Shown here: positions 15,790-24,291 of the stretch, piece by piece | Layout: each line of letters starts with the position of its first letter | Numbering within the stretch: the stretch's first letter is position 1 | From: Symbiodinium natans | Lineage: Eukaryota; Sar; Dinophyceae; Suessiales; Symbiodiniaceae | Length of the DNA: 24,291 bases | Assembly (NCBI GenBank): GCA_905221605.1 | Contig: CAJNDS010002758.1 | Span: 267,115-291,405, forward strand | Direction of reading: 5' to 3' | Notes under the pieces: model-generated | What the model was told of the DNA's origin: nothing | The model's database searches: none | Seen by the model: only the letters and a program-made list of their open reading frames with translations | Program-made: the position numbers and the translations under genes

Positions 15790-17510
15790 GGTAGGGGGTT
15801 TAGGGTTTTAGGGTTTAGGGTTTAAGGCGTTTAGGGTTTAGGGTTTTAGGGTTTTAGAGTTTTAGGGTGTAGGGTTTAAGGGGGTATACAGGGTCTGGGG
15901 TTTTCCCAGCACCACAGCTGCGCCCCAAAGATGGGTCGAAGGCCGCCAAACCACCACTTTCACGGGTTTAGAGCTGTCTCCGCCCCCCCATCCCCCTATC
16001 AAGAGTGCGATTTCCCACCTAAACTCTAATCTCTAAACCCTAAACCCTAAACCCTAAACTCTAAACCTTAATCTCTTCAACTCCCCTAAACCCTGAACTC
16101 TAAACTCTAAACCGGAAACCCTAAACCCTAATGAACTCGAGTTTTGGGGGGACCAGAGTCTGCCAACAGGTTAGCTGTGGGCGTCCCCAAAATCCTAAAC
16201 CCTAAACTCTAATCTCTAAACCTTGAACCCTAAACTCTAAACTCTGAACCCTAAACCCTAAACTCTAAACCCTAAACACTTAAACTCTAAGCTCTAGAGC
16301 CTAATCTCTTAATCTCCAAACCCTGAACCCTAAACTCTAAACCCTAAACCTACACCCTAAATTCCTAAGCCCTACACCCGAGTTTTGGAGGAAACCAGAG
16401 TCTGCTAACAGGTTAGCGTCCCCAAGCCCAAGTCCTAAACCGTATGCCCTAAACTCTCAACTCTGCACTCTAAACTCCAAACTTCTAAACCCCAAACTCT
16501 AAACCCTACACCCTAAACTCTAAACCCTAAACCCTTATACTCTAAACCCTAAACTCTAAACCCTAAACCCTCAACTCTAAACCGTGAACTCGAAACTCTA
16601 AACCCTAAACCCTAAACTCCAAACCCGAAACTCCAAACTCTGAACCCTAAACTCTAAACCCTGAACCCTAACTCTAAACTCTAAAGCCTTAACTCGAAAC
16701 CCAAAACTCTTGAACTCTAAAACCCTAATTAAACCAACCCTAAACTCTGAACTCTGCTGTAAACCGTACTCGAAACCTGAGTTTTGGAGGGAACCAGAGT
16801 TCTGCCAACAGCTTAGTTTCGGGCATCCCCTAAACCTTAAGCCCTAAACTCTAAGCTCTGAAGCCTACACTCTCAACCCTAAACTCTGAACTCTAACTCT
16901 AAACCCTAGACCCTAAACTCTAAGCCCTAAACTCTTAAACTCTAAACCCTAAACTCTAAACTCTAAGCCCTCCGAGTTTTGGGGGAGACCAGAGAAACCC
17001 TAAACCCAAGACTCGAAACTCTGTACCCTAAAATCTAAACCCTAAACTCTAAACTCTAAACCCGAAACTCTAAACTCTAAAACCCTAAGCCCTAAACTCT
17101 AAATCCTAAACTCTTACACTCTAACCCCTAAACTCTGAACTGTACACCCTAAACTCAAGACTCTAAACTCTAAACCCTAATCTCTAAACTCTCTAAACTC
17201 TAAACCCTAAACTGTAAACCCTAAATCCTAACCTCTAGATCCTAACCCTATACCTGAGTTTTGGGTGAAGACCTGACGTCACCCAGGGCTGGAAGGCGCA
17301 CCGGGCGCACGCCCTAGTTTAGGGTTCAGGGTTTAGGGTTTCGGTTAAGGGTTAAGGGTTTAGGGCTTAGGCTTAGGGCTTAGGGCTTAGGGCTTGGGGC
17401 TTAGGGTTTAGGGCTTGGGTTTTTAGGCTTCAGCGGCTTCGGCCCTTAGGCTTTTGGGCTCCAGGGTTGAGAGTGAGTGGTTAGTAGGGTTTAGGGTTTT
17501 GGGGTCTGAA
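15790..17510. repeat. Degenerate telomere-like field (right arm)
   Basis: This is the mirror of the left-arm field, mostly CCCTAAA and CTCTAAA variants, with strand switches near 15800-15880 (TTTAGGG) and 17318-17510 (TTAGGG/TTAGGC-type). Copies of the 52-bp block appear in reverse near 16139, 16379 and 16780. The run of perfect TTTAGGG units is shorter here (about 16035-16055) than its counterpart on the left. Confidence 0.9.
15945..15949. other. Empty copia integration site
   Basis: GCCAA (TTGGC on the other strand) occurs once, in the context AAGGCCGCCAAACCACCACTT. This is the exact reverse complement of the left-arm sequence with the copia element and one target copy removed. It is the unoccupied form of the insertion site. 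Confidence 0.95.
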
Positions 17511-17884
17511 GGTTCAGCCCGTATGCTCTAAAGCTTAGACCTTGTAAGCGCTTGCTGACCTTGGGGATCTGATGTGCTGCGGATTTAAAGGGCCAAAAAA
17601 CGAAAACGGTAAGACCCTCCAGCTTGGGCCTTATCAACCCTAGAGACCCTATATAGACCCGAAGCCAAATAACACCAGAAGCCCGGAACACTAAACCCTC
17701 GTTTAAAAAAGAATCGAGACCCTGAACCTTCCAGACCCTCACCCGAAACGGTAGACCCACCCTGAATCTATGCCTTTTTCCGAACAAACTAACAGCCTAA
17801 TTCAGGGTCGGACGGGTCTTATAAGGACTTAGTCTGTAGGTGGAATTGGTGCCAAAGGAAAGAATCCAAGACCTCAAACAGCCC

Positions 17885-18420
17885 TAGACCGGTTGGGTCT
17901 TGGCTTTTCCTACACAAACATGTACATGACCTGCCCAATTTCATCTGTCTGTTGGTTTCTATAGGAAAAGCCAAGTCGCAACCGGTTGCGTCTTGGCTTT
18001 TCCTGTACAAACATGTACATGCTGTTGTTTTCGCAAGGAAAAGCCAAGTCGCAACCGGTTGCGTCTTGGCTTTCCCATGCATTTTACATGACCTGTCCAC
18101 TTGCGTCTGTCAATTGTTTTCTACAGGAAAAGCCAAGTCGCAACCGGTTGCGTCTTGGCTTTTCCCATACAAACATGCACATGACCTGTCCAAGTGCATC
18201 CACCTGCTGTTTTCTGTAGGAAAAGCCAAGCCGCAACCGGTTGCGACTTGGCTTTCCTGTAGAAAGTGTACATGAACAGACATTTGCATTTCTAGGGGAC
18301 AAGCCAAAGTTGCGACTTGGCTTTTTTCGTTTTAAAATGTGACCTGGCCAATTGTATGTATATGCTGTTTTCTATAGCAAAAGCCAAGTCGCAACCGGTT
18401 GCGTCTTGGCTTTTCCTAAA
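17885..18420. repeat. Cluster of ACCGGT-centred palindromes (right arm)
   Basis: This is the reverse-order counterpart of 2374-2905, with palindromes centred near 17989, 18056, 18144, 18237 and 18396 plus degenerate copies at the cluster edge and near 18310. Because each unit is itself a palindrome, both arms present almost the same units in both orientations. Confidence 0.9.
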
Positions 18421-18593
18421 TCCTGCACATAAATTTGATCTCAGCCTCCATGCTGCCGGAGATCGGCAAAGGCCACTTGTGCCTCAGGCATTTTTGACTC
18501 GGGTGCTCTGTCTGCTTGCGCTTCTGATTGCTTGCATGTCTGGGCAGCGCTGACTGATGTCTCAGGGCTCTGTGCTTCCACGTTCCTGCTTGG

Positions 18594-18745
18594 CTCTGTC
18601 CCAGAGCTTCTGTTGTTCTACTTTGTCCCAGAGTTGTTCATGTTGCGCTCTGTCCCAGAGCTTCTTTGGTGCTACTCTGTCCCAGAGTATTTCATGTTGT
18701 GCTCTGTCCCAGAGCTTTCATACTGACTGAGCTCTGTCCCAGAGC
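18594..18745. repeat. Tandem hairpin array, CTCTGTCCCAGAG (right arm)
   Basis: This is the mirror of 2045-2195 with six copies of CTCTGTCCCAGAG or near matches. A few differences from the left arm are visible, for example GAGTATTTCATG against the left-arm GAAAAACTC. Confidence 0.88.
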
Positions 18746-19002
18746 ATTTGATGGATGTGTTTCTTCAATCATAGCTCTTGACAGGTCACCTTGGGGGGTT
18801 TGGGGTGTAGGGTTTGAGGGTTCAGAGGCTAGGGTTAGGATTTAAGGCGTGTAAGGTTCAGGCCTCAGTGCTGCAAGGTGTGGTTGAGGGTGTAGGGGTT
18901 AAGGTTTAGGGGTTCGGGGCATGAGATGAAAGAGGCAGAACCACTTGCTACATCATTGTTGTACCTCGCTTTTCGACCGACATGAATTAAAAGAATATTC
19001 TT

Positions 19003-19028
19003 TGTGTGTGTGTGTGTGTGTGTGTGTG
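19003..19028. repeat. TG microsatellite
   Basis: Thirteen TG units lie in the right arm. The left-arm counterpart (1771-1784) has about seven CA units, so this tract changed length after the arms were made. Confidence 0.9.
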
Positions 19029-19394
19029 AGATTAACCATTTTTCTGTCCTGCCCAGAACATAACAACAAGATGTGGCTCAAAGAATCATGAAAGCTCGGT
19101 ATTGGCCTTTTAAAGCTTAGTCAAAAAATGTGTTCTCTCCCATCTATCAGCAATTGCTTTGAACTGTGCTGGTCTCACCTCCCCTATGTGGGGCTTGCAG
19201 AAGACCTATCAGGCCGACTTTCAGGGTTTCCACAGAGGGCCATTTAACCCCTAAACCCTGAACCCATAATCACCCAAATAGACCAAAAAAGGGGTCTCTG
19301 AAAGCCTCCATTGGGGGTTTTTTGTTCACAATCACCCAAAAAATGGAATTTAAGAACCCCCAGACCAGAATTTAGGTTACCGCGGCCAGGGTTT

Positions 19395-19398
19395 TTAT
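19395..19398. repeat. TTAT target duplication, right copy
   Basis: The right end of the inverted-repeat element reads GGCCAGGGTTT and is followed by TTAT, then CTTGCCATGTCGTATC. That is exactly the satellite sequence that would follow the left breakpoint at 1403. Confidence 0.75.
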
Positions 19399-20110
19399 CT
19401 TGCCATGTCGTATCATAAGGACTATAGGGCAAAACTGCGCCACTTTGTTCTTGCGCCGGAAATCTGTGTTGCCATGTCGTATAGGGCCTAAAGAGGAAAA
19501 AAGCGCCACTTTGTTACGTCCAGTTTTCCTCCAGACGTGCTCGCGCCAAAAACTTATCTTGCCATGTCGTATCATAAGGACTATAGGGCAAAACAGCGCC
19601 GCTTTGTTACGGCAGGTTTTCCTTCCAGGTGCGCTTGCGCCGGAGATCTGTGTTGCCATGTCGTATAGGGCCTAAAGAGGAAAAAAGCGCCACTTTGTTA
19701 CGTCCAGTTTTCCTCCAGACGCGCTCGCGCCAAAAACTTATCTTGCCATGTCGTATCATAAGGACTATAGGGCAAAACAGCGCCACTTTGTTACGGCAGG
19801 TTTTCCTTCCAGGTGCGCTTGCGCGGGACATCTGTGTTGCCATGTCGTCTAGGGCCTAAAGAGGAAAAAAGCGCCACTTTGTTACGTCCAGTTTTCCTTC
19901 CGAAAATTCATCTTGCCATGTCGTATAGGGAACAAAACAAAAGCGCCACTTCGTTGCGGCAGGGTTTCCTTCCAGAAGTGCTGGCGCCGGAAATTTGTCT
20001 CGCCATTTACAAAAAAACGCCCACTTTGTTACAGCGAGATTTCCGGCTGCCATGTCGCATAGGGAAACAAGCGCCACTTTGTTGCGGCAGGGCCACTTAG
20101 TTCCGGCGCC
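19399..20110 (+). repeat. 184-bp dimeric satellite array (right block, decaying outward)
   Basis: This continues the left block in the same orientation and in register after the inverted-repeat element. The first unit has a deletion of about 25 bp near 19449 (CACTTTGTTCTTGCGCC). About two clean dimers follow to near 19890, then increasingly diverged half-units (GCCATGTCGTATAGGGAACA, GCCATTTACAAAAAAACGCC, GCCATGTCGCATAGGG) to about 20110. The gradient from clean to degenerate suggests the array edge is near 20110. Confidence 0.9.
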
Positions 20111-20560
20111 CGCGCCTCTATTTTTGCAAGGTGTGGCACGTGCGCAGGGCCGGCGTTGCCAGGGTAGATGCAGTTCTCACTACTAACTGTGTAGCGATTG
20201 CAGAAATCTTCAACACCAAAAAGGATCTTGCAGGAACCCGATAAAGACAAAAAGTCTAATCGCAAAGCATTTGGGACTTCCTCTTGGTTGGGGTTCAGGG
20301 TTTACGGTTAAATGCTGTGCAGAGCGTTTCTCGGGGCAGCGATCCCATTTCTGAGCCTTGCAGGCTAATAATCCCCACACCTAAGCCTTAAACATCCGCA
20401 GAAACGGGCGCTATTGTGCTTTCGTCCTATAAACCCGAGGCTGACAACCCAGCAATGTTAATCCACGCTGGACCCTCCTCCTGTGTTCAGGCTAAGGTTT
20501 TGGTTTCGACATGGTTTGGCATGTTGAAGAATTCGCATGCAACCCTGTATCTTTCTACAG
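20111..20560. other. Sequence with no supported gene
   Basis: This is single-copy-looking sequence after the satellite with one telomere-like fragment near 20290-20310. I see no credible open frame. A pyrimidine stretch ending CTTTCTACAG at 20551-20560 could be the splice acceptor for the exon that follows. Confidence 0.5.
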
Positions 20561-20850
20561 CGGACAATTACAAACGCCACTGACCACAAGGATGCCATGG
20601 CAGAGGTCGAGGAGCTGGCAGAACATCTTCGTTCTGCAGTCAAGCGCTTATCGAAGAGTCACGCCAGGGAGATCGAGGATGCCAAGAAGGTCGAGTGTCT
20701 GACTGAGAAGGTTGCCAGCTGGCAGTCGGAGCATGCCGCGGCACTGGAGAGAATCGCATCCCTTGAGGCCAAGGGCAACGAGGACCTGCGCAGTTTGGCG
20801 TATTGGAAGTCCGAGCACGCAAAAGCTGTAGCAGAAGCTCGACTACCTTC
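20561..20850 (+). CDS. Possible exon of a coiled-coil protein
   Basis: An open frame read from about 20561 (or from ATG 20594) gives a highly charged helical peptide: AMAEVEELAEHLRSAVKRL, then EIEDAKKVECLTEKVASW and AALERIASLEAKG, ending in SEHAKAVAEAR. The repeated WxSEHA motif (WQSEHAAAL and WKSEHAKAV) and heptad-like leucines and alanines indicate a coiled coil. GC content and codon use look coding, unlike the flanks. It follows CTTTCTACAG, a good acceptor. The donor is not clear. It could be an exon of a live gene running beyond this piece, or a pseudogene fragment; I cannot name the protein. Confidence 0.4.
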
Positions 20851-20949
20851 GGAAACGAGTGTAGTTTTTGTCGTAATATCATGTACTAACCCTGAACCCT
20901 AAAGCCTAATTCCTAAAACTCAATAGGCTGTAGCACTTTTTGAGAACAG

Positions 20950-21026
20950 TTGAGGAAGCACGTGACGCATCGCAAGCTGCGGAAAGAGAGAAAGCCGCGA
21001 TGCTCCGGCCCCTGGGACTGCCTTAG
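20950..21026 (+). CDS. Possible following exon of the coiled-coil gene
   Basis: After GAGAACAG the frame reads VEEARDASQAAEREKAAML and ends at TAG 21024-21026. Its composition matches the coiled coil at 20561-20850. The interval between them holds telomere-like CCCTGAACCCTAAAG and in-frame stops, as expected of an intron. The phase of the join is not resolved, so exon borders are provisional. Confidence 0.3.
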
Positions 21027-21560
21027 CTCATCAGAGCTGCAGTATAGAGCTATGGATCAGGGTTTAGGGTGAGGGGTTTAGGGTTGAGAAGAGCGAGAGA
21101 GAGAGAGGGCGTGGTGCGGGGTTCAATCTGGGGTCAGGGGGCACTAAGGACCTCTAAGGCACGGGGACTAACGCCAAGCCCATCCTGATCTCCCCGAATC
21201 AATCTGAGGATCCCCGAATACCGGGGCAGGCGCACAGCCAGGGGGTTCGCCCCCACGCCCCCAAGAAAGGAAAGAAAGAGAACTCCGCTTCGGGGGACCC
21301 CAAAAGGGTCCACCCCAACCGTGCTGACTTAGTCAAGGCATTGGCGGTCTCTTTACAACCCCTCTGCAGACCAGCTGACTCTGATTGCAACCAGAAGGCT
21401 GTTTTAGAATGTAGCACCTCAAAGCCCCTAAGCCCTAAACTGTAACCCTTAGGGTTAGCTAAGTCAGAGCTGATGCCCAGCATTTACATATGTTTGAGTT
21501 TAGGGCTTGGGGGTTGGGATGGGGCTGGACTACTCCCGCCCCATCTTACATGAATTTCCC
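21027..21560. other. Sequence with no supported gene
   Basis: There are telomere-like fragments (GGTTTAGGGTGAGGGG near 21060) and a short GA microsatellite at about 21090-21108. Open frames here lack any domain and cross these repeats. Confidence 0.5.
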
Positions 21561-21564
21561 ACCC

Positions 21565-21690
21565 TCGTAGATGAGACACTTGGTGGTTTTTTCGTTGCTC
21601 CGGGGGTTGGGGCTGGACCCCACTGACCCCACACCCAGAATCCCAAACTTATGGCTTATGAGGCCCCCAATCAGAAGCCCAAGATCGCTC
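21565..21690. repeat. Dispersed repeat, copy A
   Basis: GTAGATGAGACACTTGGTGG, then TTTTTTCGTTG and a G-rich stretch, and finally GGCTTATGAGGCCCCCAATC with CCCAAGATC. A diverged second copy with a longer middle starts near 22206. The family is not recognised. Confidence 0.55.
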
Positions 21691-22195
21691 GAGGCGACAC
21701 TGTCTATCGATCCAGGCCCGCGATTGATCTGAGATGAGCCCAACAATCAGACTTGCTCGTAAACCTCAACCGAAACCTAAACAAGATTTCCGGGTTTGTA
21801 AGGTTATGGGTTATCGTCCTGGAGCAGGTCGTGCACACAAACATGAAAGAGGTCAGCCAGGGTGACTCTCGTGATAACCCGGAGGGTCCACCTGCATGTA
21901 GTACCATGACGGAGTTAGGCACCAAGAGCCGGATTTAGTATGGTTTTCCTGTACCGAATTCTGGCTTCATCCTCAACCGAAAGCCCTCAAGCCTGTAAAA
22001 CCCTAAAGCCCTAAATGCTGGCCGGGCGGGACATCGTTCAGCGAGTGTGGGCGGCAGGACCTGCGGCGCGAGCAGGCGCGGCTCAATGTCGGGGCCTTCA
22101 GTTTGGGTTTGGGGTACAGGAAGGGAGTAGGTGGAAACCCTACTGGCCCAAATTCTGAGTGCTTGGAATTTTAACTTAACATGAGTATCCCAAAA
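21691..22195. other. Sequence with no supported gene
   Basis: This is mixed sequence with isolated telomere-like fragments (CCCTAAAGCCCTAAA near 22000). Short open frames on both strands have no recognisable content. Confidence 0.45.
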
Positions 22196-22205
22196 CAAGT
22201 CCCTC

Positions 22206-22460
22206 CTAGATGGTACACTTGGTGATTTTTTTGTTGGTGGGGGGTTGGGGGATGTTTGGGAGAGGGGGTCCGTCGGCCCTCGCAGGACCAAGCTGTTCCC
22301 CTGGGACAGCGTCGCCGCGCAGCTGCTGTACCACTCTCATCTTTGCGCGGGCCAGGCCAGCGATGCATGGCATGTGGGAGTCATTTGGTGGACCCCGCAC
22401 CGAAACCCTAAACGCAAGGCTTATGAGGGCCCCCAACCACCATGCCGCCCAAGGTCACTT
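22206..22460. repeat. Dispersed repeat, copy B
   Basis: CTAGATGGTACACTTGGTGA, then TTTTTTTGTTGG and a long G-rich stretch, ending with AAGGCTTATGAGGGCCCCCA and CCCAAGGTC. The ends match copy A at 21565-21690, but the middle is roughly 130 bases longer. Confidence 0.55.
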
Positions 22461-22579
22461 CAGCTAAGTGCTATCCTGGTTTACGCCTGCAGCTTTGTCA
22501 CTGCTGACGTAACATAATCTACATGCGATGCATCATGATGTTAACATCGCTTCTTCAATATCATGGAGTCATAGCCAAT

Positions 22580-23035
22580 GTCATTCTAATCAGAATAATC
22601 ATCGTCGTCATCATCAGAATCATTACCATCGGGAGAATTTGATATCGTACATGCTATGTTGGTGGTGGTGCAGTTCGCCAACATCACCATCAAGACTCGT
22701 AGCATGATGCTCTGTATTCGCCTTACCTTCATTAGTACCATTCGCCCCTCCTGCTTGTCCTCTTCATCACTTTGGTTAATCGAACTATTGTAAGGAAAGG
22801 CCCACATCTTCAATATCATGGAGTAAGCAAGCATCATCAGCATCGGTACCACCAGCACCATCATCGATTGGTCCGAGCGGCTTTGGCGACGGTGGCGTGG
22901 TGTTGTTTGGTGCTGATGTGGTGAGGCCTCAAGTGTAGCTCTGGTGGTGGTCGCGCGAGTTGGTGATGGTGGTTTTCGTGGCGACGGTGATGTTGTGGGT
23001 TTTGGTGCCAGGAGCTCCTCAATTTGGGGGAACTG
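22580..23035. repeat. Trinucleotide low-complexity region (ATC/CAT, then GGT/GTG-rich)
   Basis: ATCATCGTCGTCATCATCAG and similar CAT/ATC runs (22590-22640, 22825-22870) are followed by GGTGGT/GATGGTGG-rich sequence (22880-23000). Open frames here translate to homopolymer-like Asp/Ser/His/Met runs and are not credible genes. Confidence 0.65.
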
Positions 23036-24291
23036 CGGCCTCGGTGATCTCGCAAGTTTGGTTGTGGGGCTTCGGGCTTAAAGTCTCCAAGATCATAAAC
23101 CTGAGCCCCGAATCCTAAGCCTCAAACCTGAAGTCACTGCCGGAAGCCCTGCCGCCGGAGAAATGGTAGGAATCTGCACTCCCGGTTTCCAACCCTCCTG
23201 GAAGCATTTAAGCCCTAGACCCTTCTCATCCCTCAACGATTGAGCCAAGCGCCTCAATCCACCCAACGTGCGAAGGAGAGCGATGATTTCTGCTGTCACT
23301 TAATTAATTGACGAGCAGCGTTGCAGCAACACTTGCGGTCCCGGAGAAGTATTCCAAGCTTGTCCGTGCCGACCCTAGGCCTAAGCCCTGCACCTTATGT
23401 GCTCTCTACGTCAACCGCCAAGTTGCCAACCTGCGCAACACTGCAAAAGTGGCCTGGGCAACAGCCATCGTAGAACGTAGAACGGTCTTATCTATCGCTA
23501 AAACCTTAAAAGCCCAAAAGCGCAAACACGCCAAAGCCATAAAACTCCAAACCCCAAACCCACATAGCCCCGCTGACGCCTGAAGTCCACGGTTCAAACT
23601 TGAAGGACGGAGGCCTGTGGCAGTTACGATCCCTGTTTGGGAGGATATGCTGAAGACGGGAACCTCAAGGTTGAGAAGGAGAGTTAGGACCCATTAAGGA
23701 GTTTAGGGTCTAGGGTTTACGGTGGTGCCTGAAAGGGTTTTGGGGCATTTGGAGTTGTAGTAGGGTCTGAGATGAAGAAGGCCAAAGAGCGAGGCCCTTA
23801 GAAAAAAGGGCTCGAAAAGAGAACCTTATCAGCAGGGCTCGGCGCCCAGCAGATCACACAGAGCCAATGCCGCGAGACTGCGAAAAAAGCACCCCAGCCC
23901 CCCTAAAACCCCCACAGCCCCTAAACCGTGGACCCCCCAAATCAAACGTAAACCTCCAGGAACCCTGAAGAAGGACATTGCGAAACCGGCCGGACAGCCA
24001 GGGATCTCCAACCCGGCGCCTCGGCGTCTGAAGCTGGGCACGGGATGCAGCGGAGCTTCGTTACTTTCTGAAACGAATCTCTGACTGTCTATGAGTGTTG
24101 GGAGCACCGCACCATGAATGAATGGATGGATGATTGAGGATTCCTCCTCATCTTACCCATGAAACACATTATAGAGGACACCCTATTCTTGTATTCGATT
24201 GGGATTTCCGATTTTCCGAGAATACTTGTATATCCACATTGAATATAAGAAAGCGGTATTCGAGGATTACATATTATGGCATATATGGTAA
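23036..24291. other. Sequence with no supported gene
   Basis: There are scattered telomere-like heptamers (GAGTTTAGGGTCTAGGG near 23700), a short ATGA/ATGG tract at about 24113-24137 and an AT-rich end from about 24160 onward. A 91-codon frame at 23308-23583 starts with TTG and has no recognisable domain, so it is not called. Confidence 0.5.

Larger units (their letters stand above)
1404..19394. mobile_element. Giant inverted-repeat (foldback-type) element
   Basis: Sequence from 1404 to 15597 reappears as its reverse complement from 19394 back to 15684, interrupted only by the copia insertion in the left arm. Subtracting that insertion gives arms of about 3747 and 3711 bp and a pre-insertion element of about 7.5 kb. 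The outer ends read AAACCCTGGCC and GGCCAGGGTTT and contain one telomere-type heptamer. The flanks are TTAT (1400-1403) and TTAT (19395-19398), and the satellite continues in register across the element, so this looks like an insertion with a 4-bp target duplication. No transposase or other coding sequence of its own is visible, so it would be non-autonomous. Alternatives are an inverted duplication formed by repair at a telomere-like tract, or an assembly artefact. The target duplication and the roughly 1% arm divergence argue against an artefact. Confidence 0.8.
15684..19394. repeat. Right arm of the giant inverted repeat (uninterrupted)
   Basis: This is the reverse complement of 1404-15597 without the copia element. 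Reading outward it holds the inner GC-rich segment, the telomere-like field, the unique segment, the palindrome cluster, the hairpin array and the outer segment with the TG tract. Spot comparisons show scattered substitutions (for example GCGG here against GTGG at the outer tip), differing numbers of TTTAGGG units and a longer TG tract. I estimate roughly 1% substitution. No gene is seen in it. Confidence 0.92.

Noticed and set aside
1404-19394. Inverted repeat as a long-read palindrome artefact
   Set aside because: The arms differ by substitutions and repeat lengths, one arm alone carries the copia insertion, and the outer satellite is in phase with a 4-bp duplication; none of this fits a fold-back read.
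22586-22864. Asp/Ser/Met-rich minus-strand frame
   Set aside because: It translates a CAT/ATC low-complexity tract and has no protein-like composition.
23308-23583. 91-codon frame with a basic C-terminus
   Set aside because: It starts with TTG, matches no domain I know, and its C-terminal part (CCAAACCCCAAACCC) is telomere-like low complexity.

Overview
The window looks like nuclear DNA of a dinoflagellate, most likely a Symbiodiniaceae-type alga. This is inferred from (i) long fields of degenerate TTTAGGG telomere-like repeat, (ii) a Ty1/copia polyprotein of the large type I associate with dinoflagellates (CCCH zinc-finger Gag, YVDDFKMAG reverse transcriptase, extra C-terminal domains), and (iii) very sparse host coding sequence. 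No rRNA, tRNA, CRISPR or bacterial operon structure was seen.

The layout is nested like Russian dolls. (1) A 184-bp dimeric satellite array occupies about 16-1403 and resumes, in the same orientation and the same repeat phase, at 19399-20110. (2) Splitting it is a giant inverted-repeat element, 1404-19394. Its two arms (about 3.7 kb each once the later insertion is subtracted) meet at an 86-bp spacer at 15598-15683. Its ends read AAACCCTGGCC...GGCCAGGGTTT and are flanked by a 4-bp duplication, TTAT, of the satellite. Each arm carries, from outside in, a noncoding segment with a CA/TG microsatellite, a hairpin-forming CTCTGGGACAGAG tandem array, a cluster of about 40-bp ACCGGT-centred palindromes, and a long TTTAGGG/TTTAGAG field with a recurring block of about 52 bp. 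No transposase is visible. (3) Inserted in the left arm only is a 10,442-bp Ty1/copia retrotransposon (4890-15331) with 157-bp LTRs that look identical, unusual TA...TA termini, and a TTGGC target duplication. The right arm holds the uninterrupted empty site at 15945-15949, so this one molecule records its own before and after states.

The copia element has two long open frames. The first (5096-8641) encodes Gag (coiled coil, capsid-like region, SR-rich region, two CCCH zinc fingers) and an aspartic protease. The second (8684-14929) encodes integrase, reverse transcriptase and RNase H, then about 700 extra residues. This extension contains a 2-oxoglutarate/Fe(II) oxygenase-like domain with a TET/JBP-like HxDxxN motif, a piece of a methyltransferase-like domain (motifs resembling I and IV), a four-cysteine zinc ribbon and an RG/Y/W-rich tail. 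The two frames are in the same phase but separated by three closely spaced TGA codons, which raises the question of how Pol is made in an element that otherwise looks young and intact.

From about 20110 to the end there is low-density sequence: a probable two-exon fragment of a coiled-coil protein gene (20561-21026), a diverged pair of direct repeats near 21565 and 22205, trinucleotide low-complexity tracts, and scattered telomere-like heptamers. No other gene is supportable there.
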